64,000 nucleotides of DNA from Demequina soli (GTDB taxonomy: Bacteria; Actinomycetota; Actinomycetes; Actinomycetales; Demequinaceae). The position numbers were made by a program, and so were the translations under genes. Position 1 is the stretch's first letter; each line of letters begins with the position of its first letter. The DNA lies in assembly GCF_000971195.1 (NCBI RefSeq), contig NZ_BBLZ01000005.1, forward strand, positions 1 through 64,000, read 5' to 3'. The notes beneath the pieces are model-generated. The model worked only from the letters and a program-made list of their open reading frames with translations, searched no databases and was not told where the DNA came from. Positions 8,471 to 20,629 of the stretch are shown piece after piece.

Positions 8471-9346
8471 TCAGCCGTCGACGCGGCGGAGCTTGCTCAG
8501 GGGGGCGAGCTCGCCCGGGAAGACCTTCTTGACGCCGTCGCCGAGCGCGGTCTCGATGATGCGGATGTCGCGCACGAGGTGAGTGAGTCCCTGCGGCTCG
8601 AGCGAGGCGGCGTGGTCCGAGCCCCACATGGTGCGGTCGAGCGTGATGTGGCGCTCCACGGTGACCGCGCCGAGCGCGACCGCGGCGAGCGAGATCTGCA
8701 GGCCCGGCTCGTGGCCCGAGTAGCCCGTCGGCACGCCGTAGCGGTCCTTCAGCGTCGGGATCATGCGCAGGTTCGCCTCCTCCGGGGGAAGCGGGTACGT
8801 CGAGGTCGCGTGCATGATGACCAGGTTGTCCTTGCCCAGCGTCTCGACGGCCGTGTCGATCTGCTCGAGCGTCGACATGCCGGTCGACAGGATGACCGGC
8901 TTGCCGGTCTCACGGATCTTGCGCAGCATGCCCAGGTCCGTCACGGAGGCGGAGGCGATCTTGTAGGCCACGGCGTCCATCGACTCGAGGAAGTCGACGC
9001 TCGGCTCGTCCCACGGCGACGCGAACCAGTCGAGGCCCTTCTCACGGCAGTACGCGTCGATCTCGGCGTACTCGTCCTTCTCGAACTCCACCTTGTAGCG
9101 GTACTCGAGGTACGTCATCGTGCCCCACGGAGTCTCGCGCGGCGTGGCCTTCATGTGCTCGGGCGTCGCGATGTCCGGCGTGCGCTTCTGGAACTTCACC
9201 GCCTGGCAACCCGCCTCGGCGGCCACGTCGATCAGCTGCTTCGCCGTCTCGACGCTGCCGTTGTGGTTGAGCCCGATCTCGGCGATCACGTAGACCGGCT
9301 GTCCGTCTCCGACGAGGTGCTCGCCGATCTTCACTGCGTCAGCCAC
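8471..9346 (-). CDS. neuB: N-acetylneuraminate (nonulosonate) synthase family protein, NeuB/SpsE-like
   Basis: 291 residues from GTG 9346, chosen because AGGGAG sits 7 bases before it and the conserved VYVIAEIGLNHNGS begins soon after. The TIM-barrel features of NeuB are all present: AEIGLNHNG, AVKFQKRTPD, WFASPWDEPS, YKIASASVTD, ILSTGMS, TGYSGHEPG and VERHITLDRTMWGSDH. The enzyme condenses phosphoenolpyruvate with a ManNAc-type sugar or its phosphate to give a nine-carbon sialic-acid-type sugar. The protein ends at KLRRVDG, just where the C-terminal antifreeze-like SAF domain of typical NeuB (about 345 residues) would start, so that domain is absent. The matching cytidylyltransferase is encoded 1.3 kb upstream on the same strand. 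Confidence 0.88.
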   Translation of the reverse strand: MADAVKIGEHLVGDGQPVYVIAEIGLNHNGSVETAKQLIDVAAEAGCQAVKFQKRTPDIATPEHMKATPRETPWGTMTYLEYRYKVEFEKDEYAEIDAYCREKGLDWFASPWDEPSVDFLESMDAVAYKIASASVTDLGMLRKIRETGKPVILSTGMSTLEQIDTAVETLGKDNLVIMHATSTYPLPPEEANLRMIPTLKDRYGVPTGYSGHEPGLQISLAAVALGAVTVERHITLDRTMWGSDHAASLEPQGLTHLVRDIRIIETALGDGVKKVFPGELAPLSKLRRVDG

Positions 9347-9373
9347 CAGGGGCTCCCTTCGCTTATGTGCTGC

Positions 9374-9379
9374 GGTATA
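9374..9379 (-). promoter_or_regulatory. Likely -10 element of the neuB-like gene
   Basis: TATACC on the minus strand, about 28 bases before the GTG. It leaves room for the AGGGAG ribosome site. Confidence 0.4.
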
Positions 9380-9401
9380 CGGTAGCCGGATTTCCGTGTG
9401 C

Positions 9402-10628
9402 TCACGCACCCCGCCCCTCACGCGCACGGTGCAGCGCGCGCACGGCGCCCGCCGCCGTCGACGCGACCAGATGCCGCAGCGGTGTGTCCGCGGACCCCAA
9501 AGCCTCGTGACGCCGACGCGCGCGACGCGCCGCGCCCCGCATGCCGCCGCGAGGCGCACGGTAGCCGGCGAGGGTCGCGGTACCGCCGTCGCGGGCCATC
9601 GCCTCGGCGCGCGCGATCCAGTCGGACTCGTCCGCGGGGTGGAAGTAGTTGTCGTGGCACCAGGCGGGATCCGGGTCTCGGAAGCCCAGCCTCGCGAGGT
9701 CGGTGAGCGAGCCGAACAGGCGCGAGCCCTCGAACACCACGTTGATGGCCCCGGCGTCGACGCCGAAGTCGTCGAGGCAGATCACGGGCACACCTGCGGC
9801 GATCGCCTCGAGCGCCGCCGTCGAGCTCACCGTCACGAAGCCCGCGCAGTCACCGAGATAGTCACGCAGGGGTCCATGCGCGAAACGGAGGTTCGCGGGC
9901 CATCCCGCCGCCGGGATGTCCCGCGCGAGCGCCGGGAACGATGCGTGCTCGGCGTGCGTCTGCGCCTCGCCCTCGGTCCCGCGGAGCTTGATGATCCAGT
10001 CCAGCTGGGGATTCGCGTGCGCCGCGGCGACGAGGCCCGCCAGCAGCGCACGGCGATGGTCGACGTCGTGCGGGACGAGCGCCTGGGGGGCGAAGATCAC
10101 GCGCGGCCGCTCGCCACCCCCGACGGCGCGATCGTCGACGAGCGAGGCGAGGCCGACCTCCCGGATGCGTCCGCGCGGGAGCATCGTCGCCACGGCGGCT
10201 CGCTCGCGCACGCTGTGGACCACGAGCATGTCGACGGACGCACGCAGCGTCACGCCGAGCTCGGTCGGCGGGAGCCAGATGCCCGGGATGCCGGCGACCG
10301 CGACCTTGCAGGGCGGCACCCCGCCGAACCGCTCCTCGACGAGCAGCTGGATGAGCGGCCCGCGGCACGCGAGCAGGAGCACGTCCGGACGCTCGGCGCG
10401 CAGGCGCGCCTCGAGCGCGTCGAACGACACGACGGCGGGCTCGTGCTCGAGCCGGCCGTCGACCGCCGCCGTGATCTGCTCCGCGCTGGGCGTGACCGCG
10501 TTGCGCACGACGAGCAGCTCGGTCCTCCAGCTGGACGGCGCCTCGAGCAGCCGCGACACCGCCCACTTCAGGTAGGAGTCCGAGTCCGCGACCACGAGGA
10601 GGCTGATCGGCGGCGCGGCCTCGGTCAC
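9402..10628 (-). CDS. Putative GT-B-like glycosyltransferase of a sialic-acid-type cluster
   Basis: 408 residues from GTG 10628, which overlaps the neuA-HAD stop as GTGA. The sequence opens with a Rossmann-like strand (ISLLVVADSDSYLKWAV). It has a second domain with RPRVIFAPQALVP, a predicted LDWIIKLRG strand, and GFVTVSSTAALEAIAAGVPVICLDDFG. The last resembles the donor-binding motif of GT-B enzymes such as polysialyl- or capsule transferases. I think it belongs to the family catalogued as DUF6716, but cannot confirm this. Its place, translationally coupled to the CMP-nonulosonate synthetase, suggests that it uses the CMP-sugar made next door. The C-terminal ~50 residues are Arg-rich and low complexity. 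Confidence 0.65.
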   Translation of the reverse strand: MTEAAPPISLLVVADSDSYLKWAVSRLLEAPSSWRTELLVVRNAVTPSAEQITAAVDGRLEHEPAVVSFDALEARLRAERPDVLLLACRGPLIQLLVEERFGGVPPCKVAVAGIPGIWLPPTELGVTLRASVDMLVVHSVRERAAVATMLPRGRIREVGLASLVDDRAVGGGERPRVIFAPQALVPHDVDHRRALLAGLVAAAHANPQLDWIIKLRGTEGEAQTHAEHASFPALARDIPAAGWPANLRFAHGPLRDYLGDCAGFVTVSSTAALEAIAAGVPVICLDDFGVDAGAINVVFEGSRLFGSLTDLARLGFRDPDPAWCHDNYFHPADESDWIARAEAMARDGGTATLAGYRAPRGGMRGAARRARRRHEALGSADTPLRHLVASTAAGAVRALHRAREGRGA

Positions 10629-11794
10629 CCCAGGTCCCGCGCCGCGAGGATGAGCTCGGCGAGCTCGCGCAGCGCGCCGGCGCCGCCCGGCCGCGTGAGC
10701 GTCACCCGGGCCCGCCTCGCCGCGTCGCCGTGCGCGTCCGGCACCACGACCGGCCAGCCGACGATCTCGAGCGCGGGCACGTCGTTGACGTCGTTGCCGA
10801 CGTACGCCACACGCGCGGGGTCGAGGCCCTTGTCCTCGCACCAGGCGCGCAGCGCGGTCGCCTTGTCGTCGACCGCGTGCATCACCTCGACACCCAGCTT
10901 TGCGGCGCGCGCCGCGACGACGGGGTTGCGCTCCTTCGACAGGATCAGCATCGGCAGCCCTGTCGCACGCAGCAGTCCGATGCCCATGCCGTCGGAGCGG
11001 CTCACGCGGACGGACTCGACGCCATGCTGGTCGACCACGACCGTGTCGTCGGTGTGCACGCCGTCGAAGTCCATCACGAGGGCATCCACGTCGACGGGCT
11101 CGCGCGTGTCCACGACGGGGGCGAGCGCGCGGGCGAGGTCGAGCTCGTGGACCGCATCGATCTCGACGCCCGTGGAGGCGTCCACCTCGGCGATGCCGAC
11201 GCGCCCGAAGAAGCGGAATCCACGCTCGCGGAAGCCCGCGACGTCCATCACGTAGAAGGCGCCGGTCTCCTGGTAGTGCGGCTCGCGGTCCTGGCGGCGG
11301 GGACGGAACGAGTGGTCGTGGTTGACGCCCGCCGCGCCGGCGTCGGTGCGCTGCCACAGGAATGCGTACGTCTCGAACGCGGAGAACATCGAGTCGTACG
11401 TCCCCGCGAGCACCTCGCCGACAGCCCCGTCGAGCGCGGCCGTGTCGATGAAGGGCGAGGTGGCCTGGAGGAAGGCGAGCGCGCGCGGTCGGATCCCCTG
11501 CTGCTCGAGCACGTCGAGAGCGTGCAGCAGCGCCGACTCCGACGTGGCGGTGTCGCCCGCGATCTCGGCGGGACGGGCGATCACCTGCGCGCCGACCGCA
11601 CGTGCGGCATCGGCGATGGCCTCGTCGTCTGTCGACACGTAGACGGCGTCGATGGACGGCGCCGCGAGCGCGGCGCGGGCGGCGCGCGCGACCAGGGGCA
11701 CGCCGCCGACGCGCGCCACGTTCTTCCCCGGCACCCCCTTGGATCCGCCTCGCGCGGGGATGATCGCGATGGCGGAGATGTCGGTCGGGGTCAT
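10625..11794 (-). CDS. neuA: Bifunctional acylneuraminate cytidylyltransferase / HAD phosphatase
   Basis: 389 residues from ATG 11794, overlapping the upstream stop as ATGA. Residues 11-25 (IIPARGGSKGVPGKN) are the CTP-binding signature of CMP-sialic acid synthetases, followed by VSTDDEAIA, FLQATSPF and the QETGAFYVMD strand. From about residue 235 a KdsC-like cap-less HAD domain follows: nucleophile D242 and D244 in MDFDGVHTDD, LILSKERN (motif II), the Lys of DDKATAL and GNDVND. All catalytic residues are present, so the phosphatase should be active. It may remove a 9-phosphate before CTP activation, as in the KDN/Neu5Ac-9-phosphate route. The product, a CMP-nonulosonate, would feed the flanking glycosyltransferases. 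Confidence 0.9.
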   Translation of the reverse strand: MTPTDISAIAIIPARGGSKGVPGKNVARVGGVPLVARAARAALAAPSIDAVYVSTDDEAIADAARAVGAQVIARPAEIAGDTATSESALLHALDVLEQQGIRPRALAFLQATSPFIDTAALDGAVGEVLAGTYDSMFSAFETYAFLWQRTDAGAAGVNHDHSFRPRRQDREPHYQETGAFYVMDVAGFRERGFRFFGRVGIAEVDASTGVEIDAVHELDLARALAPVVDTREPVDVDALVMDFDGVHTDDTVVVDQHGVESVRVSRSDGMGIGLLRATGLPMLILSKERNPVVAARAAKLGVEVMHAVDDKATALRAWCEDKGLDPARVAYVGNDVNDVPALEIVGWPVVVPDAHGDAARRARVTLTRPGGAGALRELAELILAARDLG

Positions 11795-12750
11795 GGCTGC
11801 TCCTGGGTGTCGAGTGGGGTGAGCACGCTCCGCAGGGCGACGTCGGCCGCCGGCGTCCACCACGCCTCCGGGACGGATACGGTGCGGTGGCGAACGGCGT
11901 CGGGCAGGATCGCGGCGAGCGTCGCCCGCGTGCTGGACGGGAGCGACACGACCTCCTCGAGACCGGGTGCGCACGCCAGCACCACCTCGGCGGGCAGGTC
12001 CGTGGTGACCACCGTGGCGCCGTGGTCCGCGAGCTTCGCGAGCAGCGCGGGCGTCTCCCGACGATGCGGGAGATAGTGGGCGGCGCCGCGCGCCGCGTCC
12101 GCCACCCACGTGAGGTAGTTCGCCTCCGAGATGTACCCGTCGGGCACGAGCGCCGAGCCGAGCACGACGCGTGGGCCGACCGCGGTGTGAGGGACGTCCC
12201 GCACGCCGCGCAGCCACGCGTACCGGTTGGGCTCGACGCGCACGCCGTGCTCGGTGAGGACCGTCACGGACGGATGGTCGGCGTAAGCGGTGAAGAGGCT
12301 GAGCCGGCCGGCGCGAGCGGCGCGCCTGAGGCGGATGCGGGCGGCCTCGCCGAGCGCACGGGCCGGCGGGTGCTCGCGCTGGCCCATGCGCGCGAAGGGC
12401 TCGTCCCCGCTCAGCACGCGCGCGAGGTGGAGCGTGGCGGTGCCGTCGTCGAGCACGGTGACGTCGCGGGTGCTCGCGAGCGCGGTCAGGATGCGGAACT
12501 GCCCGCTGAAGGCATCGCCGATGATGCGCCGGCGCGCGTCTCGCAGCCCCGCCGCCCACGGCGTCGCTGCCCACGCGAGCGTCACCTCCGTGTGGCCGGT
12601 CGCCTCCAGCGCGGTGTCCAGCCACCGTGCCAGCGGCGCGAGCGACGCGACGTCCTCGCGCAGGCCGATGACGACGGGCTCGCGGCGCTCCGCCGCCCAC
12701 TCGACCGCGTTGAGCAGCTGGAGGGGCGACTCGACCCAGGCGTGGTTCAC
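11791..12750 (-). CDS. Sialyltransferase-like glycosyltransferase (polysialyltransferase-type N-terminus)
   Basis: 319 residues from GTG 12750 (GTGA overlap with the ABC ATPase stop, GAGG just upstream). The opening WVESPLQLLNAVEW is close to the 'SPLQLLN' start found in LOS sialyltransferase/polysialyltransferase (GT52-like) proteins. Later features are FSGQFRILTAL, VTVLDDGTATL (a DDG(T/S) motif shared by these enzymes), YLPHRRET in place of the HP dyad, and EVVSLPSSTRATLAAIL near the end as the Ser/Thr motif. It is coupled on both sides by four-base overlaps to an exporter ATPase and to neuA, strong evidence that its product is the exported polymer. Exact linkage and donor are inferred from neighbours. 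Confidence 0.65.
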   Translation of the reverse strand: MNHAWVESPLQLLNAVEWAAERREPVVIGLREDVASLAPLARWLDTALEATGHTEVTLAWAATPWAAGLRDARRRIIGDAFSGQFRILTALASTRDVTVLDDGTATLHLARVLSGDEPFARMGQREHPPARALGEAARIRLRRAARAGRLSLFTAYADHPSVTVLTEHGVRVEPNRYAWLRGVRDVPHTAVGPRVVLGSALVPDGYISEANYLTWVADAARGAAHYLPHRRETPALLAKLADHGATVVTTDLPAEVVLACAPGLEEVVSLPSSTRATLAAILPDAVRHRTVSVPEAWWTPAADVALRSVLTPLDTQEQP

Positions 12751-13481
12751 TTGGACCTCAGGTAGGCCCTGACCACCGGCTTCGTGGGTCCGTCCATAAC
12801 CAGGTTGCCGTGGTCGATCCACAGGACCCGCGTGCAGGTGTCACGAATGGACTTCATGGAGTGGCTCACCAGGAACACGGTGCCGGCCTGGTCGCGCAAC
12901 TCGCGGATGCGCTGCTCGCTCTTGGCCCGGAACTCCTTGTCGCCGACCGCGAGCGCCTCGTCGACCAGCAGGATGCGGTGGTCGCGCGAGATCGCGATCG
13001 AGAACCGCAGGCGGGCCTGCATGCCGGACGAGTACGTCTTCATCGGCAGGTCCATGAAGTCTCCGAGGCCGGAGAACTCGACGATCTCGTCGCGGATCCC
13101 CTCGACCTCGGACGGGGCGTGGCCGAGCGCGAGCGCACCCAGCGTGACGTTCTTGTCACCGGACAGGTCGCCCAACAGGGCGGCATTGACGCCCAGAAGC
13201 GCCGGACGGCTCGCCGCGTATACGGCGCCCCGGGACGGCGCCTGCAGCCCCGCGAGCGTCCGCATGAGCGTCGACTTGCCGGAACCGTTGTGCCCGATCA
13301 CTCCGATCGACTCGCCCTCGTGCGCGACGAACGACACGCCCTTGAGCGCGTGCACCACGCGCAGGCCGCGCTGACGCTTGAGCAGCGCGCGACGGTCGCT
13401 GGCAGCCTTGCCGGACGCGAACGAGCGGTACTCGACGTGCAGCCCGTCGACGGCGATCGTGGGCTTTCCGAGCTCACTCAC
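12747..13481 (-). CDS. Polysaccharide ABC exporter ATPase (Wzt/TagH/KpsT-like)
   Basis: 244 residues; GTG 13481 lies 7 bases after GGAGGAGAGG and overlaps the permease stop by 8 bases. Motifs in order: Walker A GHNGSGKST, YSSGMQARLRFSIA as the ABC signature, ILLVDEALAVGD as Walker B plus D-loop, and the switch His in VSHSM. A ~20-residue insertion before the first strand pair (HALKGVSF region) is usual for TagH/Wzt proteins. There is no C-terminal carbohydrate-binding domain, so export is probably not chain-cap dependent. Pairs with the permease directly upstream and is coupled to the sialyltransferase-like gene downstream. Confidence 0.92.
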   Translation of the reverse strand: MSELGKPTIAVDGLHVEYRSFASGKAASDRRALLKRQRGLRVVHALKGVSFVAHEGESIGVIGHNGSGKSTLMRTLAGLQAPSRGAVYAASRPALLGVNAALLGDLSGDKNVTLGALALGHAPSEVEGIRDEIVEFSGLGDFMDLPMKTYSSGMQARLRFSIAISRDHRILLVDEALAVGDKEFRAKSEQRIRELRDQAGTVFLVSHSMKSIRDTCTRVLWIDHGNLVMDGPTKPVVRAYLRSK

Positions 13482-14340
13482 GTCCGTACCTCTCCTCCGC
13501 ACGCCAGAAGAACACGATGCCGAAGCCGAGCATGCTCACCGCGGCGACGCCGGCGATGATCCACAGGCGGCCCGGCACGCCGTGCGCCTCCTGCAGCGCG
13601 CCGCGCGACAGCTCGATGAAGTCGTGGACCGGGTTGAGCTGTGCCAAGGCGAGCATCCAGGCAGGGTGCTTCGGCGGCGCGAGCACCAGCTCGAGCGAGT
13701 AGAAGATCCCCGACATGTAGAAAAGGATGCGGGTGATCACCGGGATGAGCTGCCCGATGTCGCGCAGATGAACCGTGAGTCGGGCGGCTACGAGCGCCAC
13801 CCCCACGTTGAACATCGTCATGAGGATCACGATGGGGATCATCAGCAGCCACGACCAGGTGGGGTACTGGCGGAATCCGATCAGGATCGCCGCGAGCACC
13901 GCGAGCATCGGGACCAGCTCGTAGAGGTTGCGCAGCACCGCGGACAGGGGCAGCAGCATGCGCGGGAACGCGAGGCTGCGGACGAGCGCCAGGTTGCCGG
14001 TGATCGACTTCGCACCCTGGGAGAAGGACTTCGAGAAGTACGTGAAGATGAAGAAGCCCGTCACCAGGAACGGGACGAACGGCTGCGGCCGGGACGAGCC
14101 CGGCATGATGACGCCGAAGATGAGCCCGTAGACACCCGCCTGGAGCAGCGGGTCGAGCACCACCCAGGCGAGGCCCAGACGGTTCTCCGCGGTGCTGGCC
14201 TCGACACGGAAGCGCGCCATCGTCGTGGCGAAGTGCCGCCTCCGCCAGAGCTCACGCAGGTAGGCGGGCAGCGTCGGCCGGGCCCCGACACGCGGCAGAC
14301 CGGCGTCGCGCGCGACGGCGCCATAGTCGATGTTGGTCAC
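13474..14340 (-). CDS. ABC-2 type polysaccharide exporter permease
   Basis: 288 residues, GTG 14340 with AGGAGA just before it. About six membrane segments follow a ~55-residue cytosolic N-terminus containing an amphipathic RELWRRRHFATTMARF helix, the usual gate helix of Wzm/TagG proteins. FYSLELV and NPVHDFIELSRGAL match the conserved C-terminal half of the family. It starts a five-gene run (permease, ATPase, sialyltransferase-like, neuA-HAD, GT-B-like), each overlapping the next, so the exported cargo is probably the nonulosonate-containing polymer. Confidence 0.92.
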   Translation of the reverse strand: MTNIDYGAVARDAGLPRVGARPTLPAYLRELWRRRHFATTMARFRVEASTAENRLGLAWVVLDPLLQAGVYGLIFGVIMPGSSRPQPFVPFLVTGFFIFTYFSKSFSQGAKSITGNLALVRSLAFPRMLLPLSAVLRNLYELVPMLAVLAAILIGFRQYPTWSWLLMIPIVILMTMFNVGVALVAARLTVHLRDIGQLIPVITRILFYMSGIFYSLELVLAPPKHPAWMLALAQLNPVHDFIELSRGALQEAHGVPGRLWIIAGVAAVSMLGFGIVFFWRAEERYGRE

Positions 14341-14367
14341 TTCTCTCCTGCATCCGCCGTGGCGGTT

Positions 14368-15486
14368 CTACCGCCCCGAGAAGGAATTGTGCCCTCGGGG
14401 GGCCTTCACGATACCCGCAATGCATCCCGCTCCCCACGCGAGGTGCATGGTCGGCAGGATCACGGCGAGGCGCCGCCGCACCGCGCCGGGCACGTCCGCG
14501 CGCGCCGCGGTGCCCGCGATCCACGCGCCGTAGACCACGAACGGACTCGCGCCGAGGGCCAGCATCACCGCCGCAGCGGACCCCCCCACGAACGGGGCGG
14601 AGACCAGCAGCCCGAACCCGACCACGAGCGCCACCAGCAGCGCCGGCGGCACGAAGTACCGCATCGGCTGGCGGGTGCCGAGGCGGCGGATGAGCTCGCC
14701 GCGCCAGCGGCCCGAGGCATGGAACTGACGCGTCAGCGCCGGCATGTTGGGGCGCGGCCGGTAGACCACCTCGAGCTCGGGGTCGAACCAGACGATCCCG
14801 CCGGCCTCGGCCAGGCGCCGGTTGAACTCCCAGTCCTCGCCGCGGGACAGGCCCTCGTCGAAGCCACCGATCGCCAGCACCGGCTCGCGCCGGAAGACGC
14901 CCAGGTAGGCCGACTCGGCCGGGCCCTCCTCGCCGCCGGTGTGGTAGATCGCGCCGCCGAGCCCGGCGGGCGAGTTGTACCCCCACGCGACGGCCTGCTC
15001 GAAGCGGGAGATGCCCTCGGCGCGCATGCGGCCGCCGACGTTCACGGCGCCGGTGCGCGACAGCGTGCGCAGCGCGGTCGCGGCGTAAAGCGGCGGCAGG
15101 ACGGAGTGCGCGTCGACGCGCACCACCACCGGGTGCCGCGCCTCCGCGATGCCCAGGTTCATGGCCACGGAGATCGCGTTGCGCGGGTTCGCGATCGGGC
15201 GCACGCGCGGGTCCTCGTCCGCGAGCGCGGCGACGATCTCGGCGCTGCGGTCGCGCGAGCGCCCGAGGAGCACCAGCACCTCGAAGTCGTCGAGCTCCTC
15301 CTGCGCGAGCACGGAGCGGATCGCTGCCTCGATGTGCCGCTCCTCGTTGAGGACCGGGATCACGAAGCTGGCGACCAGCCGCGCGGTCGGCTCGGTGACG
15401 CGGTCGGACGTCTCAGGAGAGACGTCGAGCAGCACCGGCTCCTCGTCGCGCGGGTGCGCGTCGACGGGGGACACAGGCGCGGACAT
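14368..15486 (-). CDS. Family 2 glycosyltransferase with C-terminal membrane segments (ExoA-like)
   Basis: 372 residues from ATG 15486, supported by a -10 box at 15494-15499 giving a leaderless message. The GT-A core starts at VASFVIPVLNEERHIEAAI. It carries VVVRVDAHSVLPP (the DxD equivalent is DAH), GAVNVGGRM, and SRGEDWEFNRRLAEAGG as the acceptor ED motif. Two to three hydrophobic segments follow (around residues 280-360), so the enzyme is membrane-anchored. This layout is like ExoA/succinoglycan-type transferases that build lipid-linked repeats. It sits between the two exporter operons with its own promoter, so it could serve either. Confidence 0.88.
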   Translation of the reverse strand: MSAPVSPVDAHPRDEEPVLLDVSPETSDRVTEPTARLVASFVIPVLNEERHIEAAIRSVLAQEELDDFEVLVLLGRSRDRSAEIVAALADEDPRVRPIANPRNAISVAMNLGIAEARHPVVVRVDAHSVLPPLYAATALRTLSRTGAVNVGGRMRAEGISRFEQAVAWGYNSPAGLGGAIYHTGGEEGPAESAYLGVFRREPVLAIGGFDEGLSRGEDWEFNRRLAEAGGIVWFDPELEVVYRPRPNMPALTRQFHASGRWRGELIRRLGTRQPMRYFVPPALLVALVVGFGLLVSAPFVGGSAAAVMLALGASPFVVYGAWIAGTAARADVPGAVRRRLAVILPTMHLAWGAGCIAGIVKAPRGHNSFSGR

Positions 15487-15493
15487 GGCCCCT

Positions 15494-15499
15494 ATTGTG
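15494..15499 (-). promoter_or_regulatory. -10 element for leaderless ExoA-like gene
   Basis: CACAAT on the minus strand ends 7 bases before ATG 15486; there is no ribosome site. Confidence 0.45.
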
Positions 15500-15541
15500 A
15501 CATCCCGCGCCTGGACCCCCGACTTCGCCACCCCGCGGCGA

Positions 15542-16270
15542 TCACTCCTCGCCGCGCATGCGGCGGACGACGGCGTGCGGCTCGTCGTCCATGACCACGT
15601 TGCCGTGCTCGAGCAGGATGCCCCGGTCGCACAGGTCCGCGACCATGTTGAGGTCGTGGCTCACGATCACGAGGGTCTTGCCCTGAGCGCGCAGCTCGCG
15701 GATGCGGGCCAGGCACTTCTGCTGGAACGGCTCGTCGCCCACCGCGAGGATCTCGTCGACCAGGAACACGTCCGGGTCGGTGTGCACCGCGACGGAGAAG
15801 GCCAGGCGTAGGAACATGCCGGAGGAGTAGAACTTCACCTCGGTGTCGATGAAGGCCTCGATCTCGGAAAACGCGACGATGTCGTCGAACCGCTCCTCGA
15901 TCTGCTCCTCCGACATGCCCAGGATCGCGCCGTTGAGGTACACGTTCTCGCGGCCCGTCAGGTCGGGGTGGAAGCCCGCGCCGACCTCGATGAGGCCCGC
16001 GATGCGGCCGCGCACCCCGATCTGCCCCTCGTCGGGCGTGAGCACGCCGGAGATGCACTTGAGCAGGGTGGACTTGCCCGAGCCGTTGAAGCCCAGCAGG
16101 GCGACGGTCTCGCCCTGGTTGATCGTGAGCGACACGTCCCTGAGCGCGAGGAAGTCGTCGACGGTCTCGGACCGCCGGGTCGAGGCGCGCGCCACGACCT
16201 CCTTGAGCGAGCGGACGTGGCGGATGCGGAAGCGCTTGGTGACGTTGTCGACGACGATGCTCTCGGTCAT
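15542..16270 (-). CDS. wzt: Polysaccharide ABC exporter ATPase (second system, Wzt-like)
   Basis: 242 residues, ATG 16270 one base after the permease stop. GFNGSGKST (Walker A), [14 protein letters not shown] (signature), [12 protein letters not shown] (Walker B) and VSHDL are intact, and [17 protein letters not shown] is the conserved stretch before the ENV(Y/F)LNG motif of O-antigen/galactan exporters. No C-terminal binding domain is present. Because it is in one overlapping operon with a GlfT2-like transferase and glf, it most resembles the galactan exporter ATPase of mycobacteria (Rv3781 type). It is a different sequence from the ATPase at 12747-13481. Confidence 0.92.
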   Translation of the reverse strand: MTESIVVDNVTKRFRIRHVRSLKEVVARASTRRSETVDDFLALRDVSLTINQGETVALLGFNGSGKSTLLKCISGVLTPDEGQIGVRGRIAGLIEVGAGFHPDLTGRENVYLNGAILGMSEEQIEERFDDIVAFSEIEAFIDTEVKFYSSGMFLRLAFSVAVHTDPDVFLVDEILAVGDEPFQQKCLARIRELRAQGKTLVIVSHDLNMVADLCDRGILLEHGNVVMDDEPHAVVRRMRGEE

Positions 16271-16271
16271 G

Positions 16272-17151
16272 TCACAGCTCCTGCGCGAACTTGCGGGACA
16301 TGCGCGTGAAGACGCGGTCGCCGATCGCCAGGAGCGCCAGCGAGACGACGAGCATGATGACGCCGCGGGTCATGAGGTCGGGGATGAGCGCGCCCTCGCG
16401 GATCGAGGGGTCCGCGGCGGCCCACCAGAACGCCCGGTGGAACAGCTCGACCGCGATGGTGAGGGGGTTCGCCTCGTACAGCTGCGACAGCAGCGAGCCC
16501 CTGCCGAACGTGTCCCACACCATCGACATCGAGTACAGGACGGGCGAGAACCACACGGCGACCATGAGGATGAGGTCGACCGTGTTCTCGATGTCCCGGA
16601 AGGCGACGTTGACGGCCGCGAAGATGAGGCCCAGCCCCAGCGCGAACGCGATGACGATGAACGTCCCGAGGAAGAAGGCGGCGACCCCGGTGGCGTCCGG
16701 CCGCCAGCCGTAGAACAACGCGCCCGCGATGAGGATCACCACCTGCGGCAGGAAGTGCACGAGCGCCACGAACACCGAGGACACCGGGAACAGCTGGCGC
16801 GGCAGGAAGATCTTGCGCACCAGCGGGCCGTTCCACACGATGGACCGCGTCGCGTTGCCCAGGATCTCCGTGAACAGGTTGATCACGATGATGCCGCTGA
16901 ACAGGAAGATCGCGAACGGCGGCAGCGTCTTCGACATGTTGAGGAAGCCGCCCATGACGAAGAAGAACACCGCGAACTGCGCGCCCGGCTTCACGTAGCT
17001 CCACGCGAGGCCGAGCACGGACGCCTGGTAGCGCACGCGCAGCTCCTTGCGCACCAGCAGCTCGAGGAGGTACCGGTGCGCGAAGATGCTCGTCAGGCCG
17101 CGCGCGACGCCCGGCCGCTCCATCCCCTGGGGCAGGGGACGGAGCCCGGTG

Positions 17152-17159
<8 letters not shown>
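16272..17159 (-). CDS. wzm: ABC-2 type polysaccharide exporter permease (second system, Wzm-like)
   Basis: 295 residues, ATG 17159 overlapping the GlfT2-like stop by 8 bases. About six membrane segments follow a cytosolic start; [22 protein letters not shown] is split by the gate helix and [19 protein letters not shown] is the first membrane span of galactan/O-antigen permeases. FSPVLYSM and [10 protein letters not shown] match the family's C-terminal half. It should form the membrane channel for a galactofuranose-containing polymer made by the two upstream genes. Confidence 0.92.
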
Positions 17160-20629
<3,470 letters not shown>

